DNA from: Desmodus rotundus
Taxonomy: Eukaryota > Chordata > Mammalia > Chiroptera > Phyllostomidae
Direction: 5' to 3'
Length of the DNA: 64,000 bases
Assembly (NCBI RefSeq): GCF_022682495.2
Contig: NC_071398.1
Span: 8,810,934-8,874,933, forward strand
Positions within the stretch are counted from its first letter, which is position 1. Each line of letters opens with the position of its first letter. Under the pieces are notes generated by a model, which was not told the DNA's origin, made no database searches, and saw nothing but the letters and a program-made list of their open reading frames with translations. Below are positions 54,801 to 64,000 of this stretch, one piece after another. The translations under genes were made by a program, and so were the position numbers.

Positions 54801-56753
54801 AGGGTTGAAGGTACAAATACTGGAATGTTAACATCACAGGGGACCTTGGAGACAGCTGAGTGTGACCTGGTCAGGTATGGATGACAGCAAAGTTTTTCAG
54901 ACTCTGAGCCAGGAAGCCAGTCCCCTCCCATCATAACAAGCTGCGTGGAAGACGCTGCCAGGCTGACAACCCCAACTGATCAAAAACCCCATCCTCTCTG
55001 GGCAAGCCAAGGCCCAGGCCAGGTGGCTGCCTTCACACTTCACACACCTGTCATCTGTCCCTTCTGTGACAAGGACACTGGAACTGACTATCCCAAGCAT
55101 GCAAAGGGCCACTGTCTCCCTTGCTGCCGACAGAAAAGGAGGTCTCGTGCTGCAAGCCCTGGCTGGCCGGCCCTGCCTGCTCTTGCTGCCCCAGAAGATG
55201 AGGTGGCATGGGGGACGGGGCACCCCAGCAGCCCTTGGGTCTCCAGCTGCCTGCAACCAGAGCCTGGCCCAAGTTGGGGAGGGGCTCCGAACCTGGCATA
55301 TTTCTGGAAGCCGATCTCCCTGGGGATGGAAAGGGGCAGGATGAAGAGGAAGGCAGTGAGGCTGATGGTGAACTTGCGGTCTGTGTACCAGGGGCTGCCG
55401 CCGGCCCCCTCAGGCTCCTTTGCCAGCACAGCTATGACTGCACAGGGAGGAAGGAGGGAGCGTCATGCCAGGCCACTGCAGGGCATGGCCCTCGGCTCTG
55501 CTGGGTATCAGCGGCCCAGCAGCCAGGAGGGAGGGCTCCCAGGGGAATGTGGGGCCCAGGGGAGGCCTCAGGCAGGTGTGCCTCGCCCTTTCCCTTCACC
55601 CCCAGGATCCCCAGGGCCAAGGGCGAGGGGGGAGGTAGCTATGGAGGGAACCTCACTTTTGTCCTGCTGGTCCCCAATGATGATGAGAAAGGCGATGCAG
55701 GTGCCGAAGGTATAGATGGCAATGGACACCTCACACAGCACGCCTGTCACCTTGCCACACACAGCCCACACTACCTCCTGGTAGGTCCGCTCATTGCTGG
55801 CCTGCGAGCAGTAGGCCAGGATGACGAGGCCGCTGATGATGAAAACCAGCATGCCCTGCGGGCAGGAGCAGGGCAAGAGGGTGTGGGAAAAGCCTGGCAG
55901 CCAAGGGCAGCCTGGTCCTGCTCAGCATTTACCGGGCCAGTGATCAAAGCTGGTGTGGAAAATAAGCCTCCTCTCGCTGGGCAATTTTAGTGGATTACTG
56001 GAGGCTGCCCACTTAAGATTTCTTTAGAAGCAAAAGCAGCTCTGTGGAAAATTTCACACACACACAAAAGGAGACAGAATGATATAATGGACCCCCATGT
56101 CCTCATCGTTCAGCTTCAGAAATGATCAATTCATGGCCAATCTTGTTTCATCTATTCCTTTTCCCAGTCTGTATTATGTTGAAGAAAATAAACAAGTTCT
56201 CATACCATTTCATCAGTATTTCACGTAGTGCTAAAAGATAAGGGGCTACTTCTTAAACATAACCACGAGATTGTATGCAATTGATGTCAACTTTCCCCAA
56301 TTGCTGGGAAGGCTTCTGAAGCTCAGAGGAGTGAATGAGGGAATAGATCAGTTTGTCTGCCAAGTGTGAGGGTGGGGAGAGGGGCAGCTCTGACCATCCC
56401 TGATCCAAAGCCTTCCCTTCAAGGCAAAGAGGCCAGACTCGTCAGCTGAATTGCATTCCTGCCCCCTGGGCCTGCACACTCACCATCTGCAGGGTGATGC
56501 CGGCTGCCACGCCCCCGGCAGTGCTGAAGGCTGCTGGGAAGTTGAGCAATCCTGCACCCAGGCAGGCGTTGACGACAATGAAGACGGCCCCGAATGTGGA
56601 CGTGGCACCTCTGCTCAGACTTTCAGGAGAGGCCTCCGCCTCACCCTTAGGGTCCGAGTCCACACAGGGACTCTGCAGCAGACGGGCCCGCTCCCCAGCG
56701 TCCGTGCTGAAGCCCCACTCGCCGAGGTCACTGTTGATGCTGACCTGGGCCAT
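48782..56753 (-). CDS. SLC38A7: SLC38A7 (SNAT7), lysosomal amino-acid transporter, complete
   Basis: SLC38A7 is a member of the SLC38/AAAP family with 11 membrane spans that exports glutamine and asparagine from lysosomes. Joined exons: 56753-56484, 55855-55657, 55437-55293, 54418-54320, 53689-53632, 53418-53304, 52279-52132, 51614-51415, 50615-50561, 48884-48782. They sum to 1,392 bases, 463 residues plus stop, with every junction GT/AG and in phase; human SNAT7 has 462. The start MAQVSIN and the end [10 protein letters not shown] match the human protein as I recall it. The cytosolic N-tail (about 50 residues) carries an acidic dileucine motif ERARLL (21-26). The first span contains [15 protein letters not shown]. 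There is one extra residue near the EGAGGSPW loop. No stops or frameshifts, so the gene looks intact. It lies between CNOT1 and GOT2 as in human. Confidence 0.96.
48948..48982 (+). repeat. (CA)n microsatellite
   Basis: About 17 CA units with one T interruption, in SLC38A7 intron 9 close to the last exon. Confidence 0.9.
49039..49279. repeat. Inverted VES dimer inside one target-site duplication
   Basis: TGCTCAAGGACTTTTC occurs at 49023-49038 and 49280-49295. Between them is a forward VES internal piece (CCAGTCAGGGCACATACCTG) with a CT body, then a reverse VES without its head (GAGAGGGGAAGG to GAATCGAACCAGTGACC). It sits in SLC38A7 intron 9. Confidence 0.8.
49523..49634 (+). repeat. Imperfect 78-bp tandem duplication
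   Basis: ATGTATGCATCAAAAATAGT near 49525 recurs as ATGTATGTATCAAAAACAGC near 49603, each followed by AACA(A/G)GGTTAT. Confidence 0.6.
49740..50460 (+). repeat. Old L1 3' fragment in SLC38A7 intron 9
   Basis: TTCCTTCTACGAATCGATCC, ATATCCTGCAGCCATTAAAA and TCTCCAAGATACATGGTTAA are in L1 order. Confidence 0.65.
50561..50615 (-). CDS. SLC38A7: SLC38A7 coding exon 9 (residues 412-430)
   Basis: 55 bp; reads [17 protein letters not shown]. Acceptor TTCTCTTCCAG, donor GTAAAG. Confidence 0.94.
51130..51255 (+). repeat. MIR SINE
   Basis: GACTTGGGGTTGAAAGGCTG, TTAGCTGAGTGTGTTAAC and CCTTGTCAGTAAAATGG; SLC38A7 intron 8. Confidence 0.6.
51415..51614 (-). CDS. SLC38A7: SLC38A7 coding exon 8 (residues 345-412)
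   Basis: 200 bp; the cytosolic loop [17 protein letters not shown], then spans [16 protein letters not shown] and [15 protein letters not shown]-rich. Donor GTGCGG. Confidence 0.95.
52132..52279 (-). CDS. SLC38A7: SLC38A7 coding exon 7 (residues 296-345)
   Basis: 148 bp; reads [20 protein letters not shown] and [20 protein letters not shown]. The Ser in SYSILHF differs from Pro in human as I recall it. Donor GTGAGC. Confidence 0.95.
52385..53040 (+). repeat. Two L2 fragments in SLC38A7 intron 6
   Basis: 52385-52520 has AAGCCCCAAGAGAGCAGGGA (3' part); 52740-53040 has GGAGAGAAGCCTTCTGTGAA (5' of that). Their order shows two separate copies. Confidence 0.5.
53304..53418 (-). CDS. SLC38A7: SLC38A7 coding exon 6 (residues 258-296)
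   Basis: 115 bp; reads [20 protein letters not shown] then the span [18 protein letters not shown]. Donor GTGAGC. Confidence 0.95.
53632..53689 (-). CDS. SLC38A7: SLC38A7 coding exon 5 (residues 238-257)
   Basis: 58 bp; reads [19 protein letters not shown]. The smallest exon but one; acceptor TTATCCACAG, donor GTGCCA. Confidence 0.94.
54320..54418 (-). CDS. SLC38A7: SLC38A7 coding exon 4 (residues 205-238)
   Basis: 99 bp; reads [20 protein letters not shown] then [12 protein letters not shown]. Acceptor CTCTTGGCAG, donor GTGAGT. Confidence 0.95.
55293..55437 (-). CDS. SLC38A7: SLC38A7 coding exon 3 (residues 157-205)
   Basis: 145 bp; lumenal loop [18 protein letters not shown], which is one residue longer than I recall for human, then the span [14 protein letters not shown]. 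Donor GTTCGG is unusual but in phase. Confidence 0.93.
55657..55855 (-). CDS. SLC38A7: SLC38A7 coding exon 2 (residues 91-157)
   Basis: 199 bp; reads [20 protein letters not shown] and [20 protein letters not shown], two membrane spans. Ends one base into the codon; donor GTGAGG. Confidence 0.95.
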
Positions 56754-56861
56754 GGCCCTGAGAGCCCTGTCTCTGCAGGGCCTGCAGAGTCTGCCTCACG
56801 ACCACATCGCCTGTTCAGAGCTGTTCTCCTGGGAGGCCTGTGGGCTCTGGCTCGTCTCAGC
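56484..56861 (-). CDS. SLC38A7: SLC38A7 first coding exon (residues 1-90)
   Basis: The acceptor TGCCTTTCCTGTCTAG precedes 108 bases of 5' UTR, which holds a three-codon upstream ORF (MWS, 56807-56796), then ATG at 56753. Coding part: N-tail and spans 1-2 start ([20 protein letters not shown]). Donor GTGAGT. Confidence 0.93.
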
Positions 56862-56879
56862 CTAGACAGGAAAGGCAGG

Positions 56880-57000
56880 TATCATTGTTATCCCCAGGTA
56901 GGCACGGAAAGGTGAAACAACTTTCCCAAGAGCAGATGGCCGGGATTCAAGCCCAGGGGCACCTCTGTGCAGAGCACTGTATTGGGTGCCACAGCGGGGG
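56880..57000 (-). repeat. MIR SINE
   Basis: GGAAAGGTGAAACAACTTTC, CCCAAGAGCAGATGGCCGGG and ATTCAAGCCCAGG; SLC38A7 5' UTR intron. Confidence 0.65.
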
Positions 57001-57399
57001 GTGGCAGAGACAGAAGTAGGTCCGGGGCAAGTCCTGCTAGAGAGAGGCCACGTATGGGGCAGGAGTATCATGGACATATCTCATTCTGTCCTTATGACAG
57101 GGTCACATATTAGCAAGTTGCAGAGCAGGATTGGGATACAGATCTGTCTGCCTTCCCAGCCTGTTTCCACACCACAGGGTCCAAGAGCAGCCCTCACTCA
57201 GAACCGAGGGCATTTCAATGTATTACAGCCCGGGGCATCTCCCTCCAGCCGAGTCTAAGTTCTGAATAGCTTTCAAAGTCCCCAGACCACAGACCAGTAC
57301 CAGATGTTGGCCTGTTAAACTGGGCCCCCTAGCAGGAGGTGAGCAGCAGGCAAGCTTTGCTCACATTACCCCCTGAACTTCACCTCCTTTTTTCCTCCC

Positions 57400-57482
57400 C
57401 GACCCCTGCTGGACCTTGGAAAAATTGTCTTCCATGAAACCAGTCCCTGGTGCCAAAAAAGTTGGGGACTGCTGAACTACAG
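57400..57482 (-). repeat. hAT-type DNA transposon remnant
   Basis: GAAACCAGTCCCTGGTGCCA followed by AAAAAAGTTGGGGACTGCTG is the reverse of a common hAT terminus in mammals. Confidence 0.5.
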
Positions 57483-58061
57483 AGGCATCCTCTCTGATGC
57501 CCTCGACACCCTGGGAATTTAGAATGACAAAGGAGGACCTCTGGGTAGTCAGATGCTTCCCGTTGCTTCTCCTGGGTGATGGTCCAACAAAGCTGGGAAT
57601 GGTACACTCATGAGTGGGGAAAAAGGAGTGCTCTGGTGCTCTGAGACATTGGTCACCACACATGCAACCAAGCTCAGGAGGCCACCTCTCTGCTGGCTCC
57701 AACTCCAGACAGATCAGTCAGGTGCCACAGGGCTTCCTCTTATGCAACCGGCCACCCCGCAGGAACTCAGCCAGAAAATCAAAGCAGTAAGTAGTGGAGG
57801 AAGAGCCTTCAGCTCTCAGGCTTCCAGCACTGCTCCAGAGTCCACGCTGCCAGGGCTGTGAGACCTCTTTCTCAGCCCTGTTCACATCTCAGACACGGAA
57901 CTGTAAGATCTCTGGGCCTCCCCTCCCGCCACATTACTCAGCTCCATCGTCCCCAGCTTACCTGCTCGTGCACCTGACGGGCTATGATGGAGGACCTATG
58001 CAAAGATGTGGGATCTGATTCTCTTCACTTCTCTCTCTGGTCCCACGTTTCTTTTTCTTTC

Positions 58062-58086
58062 CTTCTTCTTCTTCTTCTTCTTCTTT
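58062..58086 (+). repeat. (CTT)n microsatellite
   Basis: About eight CTT units followed by a T run, in SLC38A7 intron 1. Confidence 0.9.
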
Positions 58087-58429
58087 TTTCCCTTCAAGGC
58101 TTTACTTAAAATGTGCTGTCAGCAGAGTGAAGAGTCTGAGCTGTTTCTGCGCTGGTCAGCAAAGTTAAGGGAACAGCCGTTTTGCCTGAAAGTCATAGAA
58201 GGGAGCACCAGATCAGTTAGGTGAACAGACCCAGGGAGCGAAAGACTCTAGACCAACGCAGAGCAGGTGGTTGGCAGAGTCAGAACTAGAGGCCTGGTGC
58301 CTGCGTGCTCAGGCCAGAGCTGTAATCACTGCAGTAGGCCCCTCTGATCCCAACCCCAGCCGGCTCCCACTCCAGCCTGGGGCTAGATCCCAGAAGTATG
58401 AGGGATGGGCTGCAATGGGACGTGGGCCA

Positions 58430-58870
58430 GGGTGCACCCGGCGCGCAGGCGACGACCCCCAGGCCTTTAGTGAGAAGAGTGGGCTGCTATGGGGTAAACT
58501 GGGGAAGGGCTCCGCAAATCGATCCAGGCCTAGGGCAGGGTGGAGACTGGGCAGACACCGGCCAACCGACGGCAGGCGTGCGACCGAGGACGCCGGGCTT
58601 CGGAGCCCCCTGCAGGGCGTGGGCAGGGCTCTTCTGCGGTGTGGGATCTGGGTACTCGGGGTCCTAGAGCTTCCACTCTCCACCGCTTCTACCTCCTGCC
58701 ACCTACCCTCGGTGCTTCATGCCCCTGCCGGCTGCGAAGACACGTGAACAGCGGTCACCTGATCGCTGGGACACGAGAGGGCCGTGAGGCACGCTGGGAG
58801 TTGTAGTTTCGCAGCTAGTATCCCACGGTTTGTGTGTACTAGTTTGTGTAAGTGAACACGTGTTGAAGGA
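58430..58870 (-). promoter_or_regulatory. SLC38A7: SLC38A7 promoter region
   Basis: Moderately CpG-rich DNA. It contains a ZNF143-type motif (minus strand ACTACAACTCCCAGCGTGC, 58789-58808), a CACGTG E-box in GACACGTGAA (58739-58748) and a palindromic E-box AACACGTGTT (58855-58864). The motifs are seen; that they drive SLC38A7 is inferred from position. Confidence 0.6.
58707..58790 (-). other. SLC38A7: Possible SLC38A7 noncoding first exon
   Basis: On the minus strand a donor-like GAGG/GTAGGT lies at 58707/58706, just downstream of the promoter motifs. The next exon has a good acceptor at 56863-56862. Exon limits are inferred; another donor within 58.4-58.75 kb is possible. Confidence 0.4.
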
Positions 58871-58889
58871 CATCTGAGTTATTTACAGG

Positions 58890-59935
58890 TTTAAAAAACA
58901 TAATAGCTTTTTTGAACTTTATGCATTTTACCATAAAATCGATACTTTAAAAGTGTCCAAAACAGTGGTTTTTAGTATATTCATAGGGTTTTGCAACCAT
59001 ACCCACTAATTTCAGCATTGTCATCACCCGTTCCCTGCCCCCTCCTCCCACCCCCCCCCCCCGCGGGGAAAAAAACAACCCTGTAACCATTAGCGGTCAC
59101 CACCGGCATTCCTTCCTCCCCCAAGCCCCTGGCAACCACTATCCTACTTTGTTTTGGAGGACCTGGTATTAAGTTTCATCCATGTTGGAGCATATTAGTA
59201 CTTCATTCTATTAAAAATTATTTTATTTATTTATAGAGAGGGGGTAAGGGAGGGAGAAAGAGGGAGAGAAACATCGACGTGAGAGATACATTGATCAGCT
59301 GCCTCTTGCAAGCCCCCAACCAGGCACAGGGCCCGCAAACCCAGGCATGTACCCTGAGTGGGAATCGGCCCAGTGACCTTTGGTTTGCGGGCGGCACTCA
59401 ATCCACCCAGCCACACCAGCCAGGGCAGTACTTCATTCCATTTTATTGCTAAATAATATTTCATGGTATGGATATTCTACATTTTATTTATTCATCAGTT
59501 GATTGGACATCTGGATTGGTTCCACTTTTTGGTCATTGTGAATAATGCCAGTATGAACATTCACGTTCAAGTTTTTGTATGGATGCGTGTTTTCATTTAC
59601 CTTGGGTATGTGTATATGTAGAAGTGGAATTGCTGGGTCAAATGGTAACCCCGTGTTTAACTTTTTGAGAATTGCTGGACTGTTTTCCCAAGCATCTCTA
59701 CCATTGTCCATTCCTATCAACAGAGTGAGAGTTCCAATTGCTCCACATCCTTGCCAACCCTTGTCATTGTCTGTCCTTTTTATTACAGTCGCCCTAGTGG
59801 GCGTGAAGTGATTCTCACTGTGGCTTTGATTTGCATTTCCCTGATGACTAATGACGTTAGCATCTTTCCATGTGCTTATTGGCCATTTGTGTGTCTTCTC
59901 CTCTCAAGCTGGTCGAGTGGACTGGGCTTCAGACA
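58890..59935 (-). repeat. L1 3' part, reverse, split by a VES
   Basis: CCCTGGCAACCACTATCCTA before the SINE; AAGTGGAATTGCTGGGTCAA, GAGTGAGAGTTCCAATTGCT and GATTTGCATTTCCCTGATGA after it. It lies between GOT2 and SLC38A7. Confidence 0.85.
59213..59426 (-). repeat. VES SINE with 16-bp duplication
   Basis: AGTACTTCATTCTATT (59197-59212) and AGTACTTCATTCCATT (59427-59442) flank a complete reverse copy. Confidence 0.92.
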
Positions 59936-61510
59936 TTTAGACAAATGTAAGCCTGAAGCAGTTTAGTCTAATAGTAACCAATGGCTGGCCAATGGGTCAG
60001 CTGTGCCTGAACTGCCTAGAACTTCTCTTTTCACTATTAAAAAAAATAAAAGACTCCCAAGCCTTATTTCAGACATACTGAGTCAGAATGTCCAGAGGTA
60101 AGGCCAGGGCACCAATATTAAAAAAAAAAAAAAATTCAGATTTGGGAATTCTTCTACCTTAAATTATAATAAAACAAAGAAAGGCATGCCTATTCTTTCT
60201 GAGCAGGCAAACTACCTCTTCCATCAGGTGGATGAACATTAACATTTTCGACCCAGACTAGAAAACTAGGGAAGGGTTGAAGGCCAACAGCCTGAACTGC
60301 TGAGAAAAACACACCCCACGTGACCCTGTTCGGTGAGGAAAGGGACTTAGTTCACCACGAGCTGGCAATGCATGTGTTTAAAAATAACGAGGTCAGCAGG
60401 GTGGTCAGGTTCCTTTCCCAGCTGTCTTGGCAGCCAACTGGCAACCATTTGGTTCCAGACAGGGAAACTTAAAGCAGTTTCTCCTAACCTAGGCAGTCAG
60501 TCCCTGTTTGGAGCAGCCGAATAATGTTTCTTGTTTTCCCTCTTAAGATACTTTTCCAAAGATGTCCAGTCGAAGGCCATTCCAGATAAGCTCACTCGCT
60601 TATCCATCTACCACCTTGGTGTATCCATTCTCAACAGGGACACAGAAGGGTCAGGGTCAGGAGCAAGCCTGCTGTGCACTGTGTCCCCTGGGGTGTGAGC
60701 AGGAGCGAGGGGGAGAGAGCAAGCTGAGCCCGCTGCCGCCTCCAACAGCCATCCAAACACCATGGACATGCCCTTGGCCTGGCTCCTGCTCCACTGCCTG
60801 CTTGGTCAATGCCTGTTCCATCGTGAATAGCTCCTAGCAGGAAGCAGAAGGGGACAGAATAACCTTGATGCCAAGCAGGTGCCATCGCTAGATGTCTGCT
60901 GACAGAGTATATGACTTTATGGTAGAGGTTGCAGACTGGCAACCTGCTGTTTGCATCTTACTTGTAAATCATTAAAAAAATTGAATTAGTTGCCAACTTT
61001 GAAGCATCAATAGACCTCCCATAAAAACCAGGATTTGTTTCATTTGAAAAATAAGACCTGCAATCCTGGACTTTATCCTCACAGTGCTTGTCATTTGCCC
61101 ACTACCCATCACTGAGGACGAGGGTTGGTCACACAGGATCACCTCATGTCCAGGTTGCGTGTCTCTTGTTAACTTTACATTCACTGTTTGTACTCCCTGC
61201 CTGGATCCCACAGACATCTGAAGCTGCTGCCTCCCCCCATCTCCTTTGCTCCCTGCCCACATCCACAAGATCCTTTGAGGCACTCCACTTGCCTCTCCAG
61301 CGTCCAGGGGGTTATACCTACATTTTCAGCATCTGTGGAGTGGACAAGCCGAGCAGTGAGACAAAGGCAAAATGTGTACCTTTAGCTTACATTCGGAACA
61401 GCTAACACCTCTATAGGTTTACGGTCAGCTGGATGTGACTTCGGATTTCTGGGATATACATCCACTGCTGCCCTTTCCTCCCATTAAAGAAAAGATAGCA
61501 GAGAAGACAG
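59936..61510. other. Intergenic DNA between GOT2 and SLC38A7
   Basis: No gene or clear repeat recognised apart from short A runs. Open frames up to 105 codons lack family motifs. Confidence 0.45.
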
Positions 61511-61512
61511 AG

Positions 61513-62604
61513 GTTGGGTCTACAGTAACTTTATTGTAACAGAGAAACCAGGCTGCAGTAAGTCTACGTGATTAGAGCAGATGGTGGTCATCTTCCCCAA
61601 GGGTGCAGCTGGAGCCCAGCTGGAAGCACGCGGAGGTCAGAACCAAAGCCCTGAATGTCCTCCGCTGGTTCCACCTGCCTGGTCCTGGCTCATGACGTGA
61701 GACAAGGGCTGCATGACAGCAACGAACAGAGGTGTGAGGTCCGACTGGGCAGAGGCGACATCCCGGCAGCAGACAATCACTGAATAGGATGCTGAAATAA
61801 CCTGTTTACCACCCTCTGCTGTTCTTTGTTGAGCAAGGAGAGGGTATGGGGTGAGCAGTAAATTACGTTCTTCATTCTTCAGATGAGTCAGCGCTACAGG
61901 ATGGGGCTGATGGTCAATCAAGCAATAGACCAGGATGAAAATCCAGGTTAGTGAGAGATCCTGCGCCTACGGAAAAGACCAGCAGTGATAAGATGAGAGG
62001 GGAACCTTCAAGTGCCTGCAAGTACCTCCAAGGAGAGCCTTCTTTCTTTTTTTCTTAAATAAGGCTGGAAACAGCATCTTCTAGTTTTCCTGCTGCAGTG
62101 GCAGCCGACTCACTGGTTTTGACAAAACGCAATTTCTGTAACGTGGCGTGTCGGTCAGGTTGCTCAGTCCTGGAGGACAAGCACGAGGCTGTTATTGTTA
62201 GAACTAGTTCTTCTCACAAAGACTCTAGCAAGTGGCATTTTCATGCTGAATCAACACCATACGTTGCTTCAGTTAAAGCTTCAGAAATGTTGCAATGGTC
62301 TGATTGATGGGTTTTTTTTGGCTATGACTTTCTTGTACATGTAAACTCTCTCGGAAAAGCTGGAGGTATAAAGATAGGGGAGAGTTTGGTTTAGTGCCAC
62401 GAAGTCCCATGCAGCAGCCACAGATGCCTCTGCCTGTTCCCTACATGTTCTTTTCTGAGAAACGCATTCAAGCGCTGAGTTTTCATACTGCGGTTGAAAG
62501 AAATGATCCGCTCACCACCATCCACCCTCCCTCTTCCTCTGTGTGAATCTCCCGACAGCAGAGGTTGCCGGGAAGGTCGTCTCTGTTTCCTCTAGTCAGG
62601 GAAA
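61513..62604 (-). other. GOT2: GOT2 3' UTR
   Basis: About 1.09 kb from the TAA stop to shortly after the AATAAA, consistent with the UTR length I recall for human GOT2. The lower limit is inferred from the signal. Confidence 0.75.
61530..61535 (-). promoter_or_regulatory. GOT2 poly(A) signal
   Basis: Minus strand TTACAATAAAGTTACTGTAG, followed by T-rich sequence (CTCTGTCTTCTCTGCTATC). It is the first AATAAA after the stop codon. Confidence 0.8.

Positions 62605-64000
<1,396 letters not shown>

Noticed and set aside
58271..58747. 158-codon plus-strand frame near the SLC38A7 promoter
   Set aside because: GC-rich promoter DNA, antisense to the first exon, no known domain.

Overview
The window is mammalian nuclear DNA, almost certainly from a bat. 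It carries about thirty copies of a tRNA-derived SINE with the head CCCTGGCTGGTGTGGCTCAG, which matches the bat VES family. It also holds old mammalian repeats (L1, L2, MIR, MLT1), a mariner relic and an ORF1-only L1 derivative. Genes have GT/AG introns and there is one strong CpG island.

Three genes are visible, all transcribed from the minus strand, in the order known from human 16q21 (CNOT1, SLC38A7, GOT2 from left to right). From 1 to about 23.3 kb lies the 5' end of CNOT1: a noncoding first exon in the CpG island, a 19.2 kb first intron full of repeats, exon 2 with the start codon, and exon 3. From about 24 to 47 kb is an intergenic region of repeats and anonymous DNA in which I find no gene. 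From 47.0 to about 58.7 kb is the complete SLC38A7 gene: ten coding exons that join into a 463-residue frame, a long 3' UTR with a poly(A) signal, and a probable noncoding first exon. From 61.5 kb to the right edge lies the 3' end of GOT2: 3' UTR, last exon and penultimate exon.

The products do not form one pathway by location. CNOT1 is the scaffold of the CCR4-NOT deadenylase, SLC38A7 (SNAT7) is a lysosomal glutamine/asparagine transporter, and GOT2 is mitochondrial aspartate aminotransferase of the malate-aspartate shuttle. SLC38A7 and GOT2 both touch glutamine/glutamate metabolism, but the neighbourhood is simply conserved synteny.

I see no wholly new biological system. The best leads are: a strong-context upstream reading frame that overlaps the CNOT1 start codon; seven same-orientation CCAAT boxes upstream of CNOT1, partly at 31-bp steps; E-boxes of lysosomal-gene (CLEAR-like) type plus a ZNF143 site at the SLC38A7 promoter; an ORF1-only L1 derivative with a duplicated 5' end; and several inverted SINE pairs. 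Exon limits were read by eye from splice sites and protein similarity recalled from known families; no alignment was run. Repeat limits are approximate, usually within 10-30 bases.
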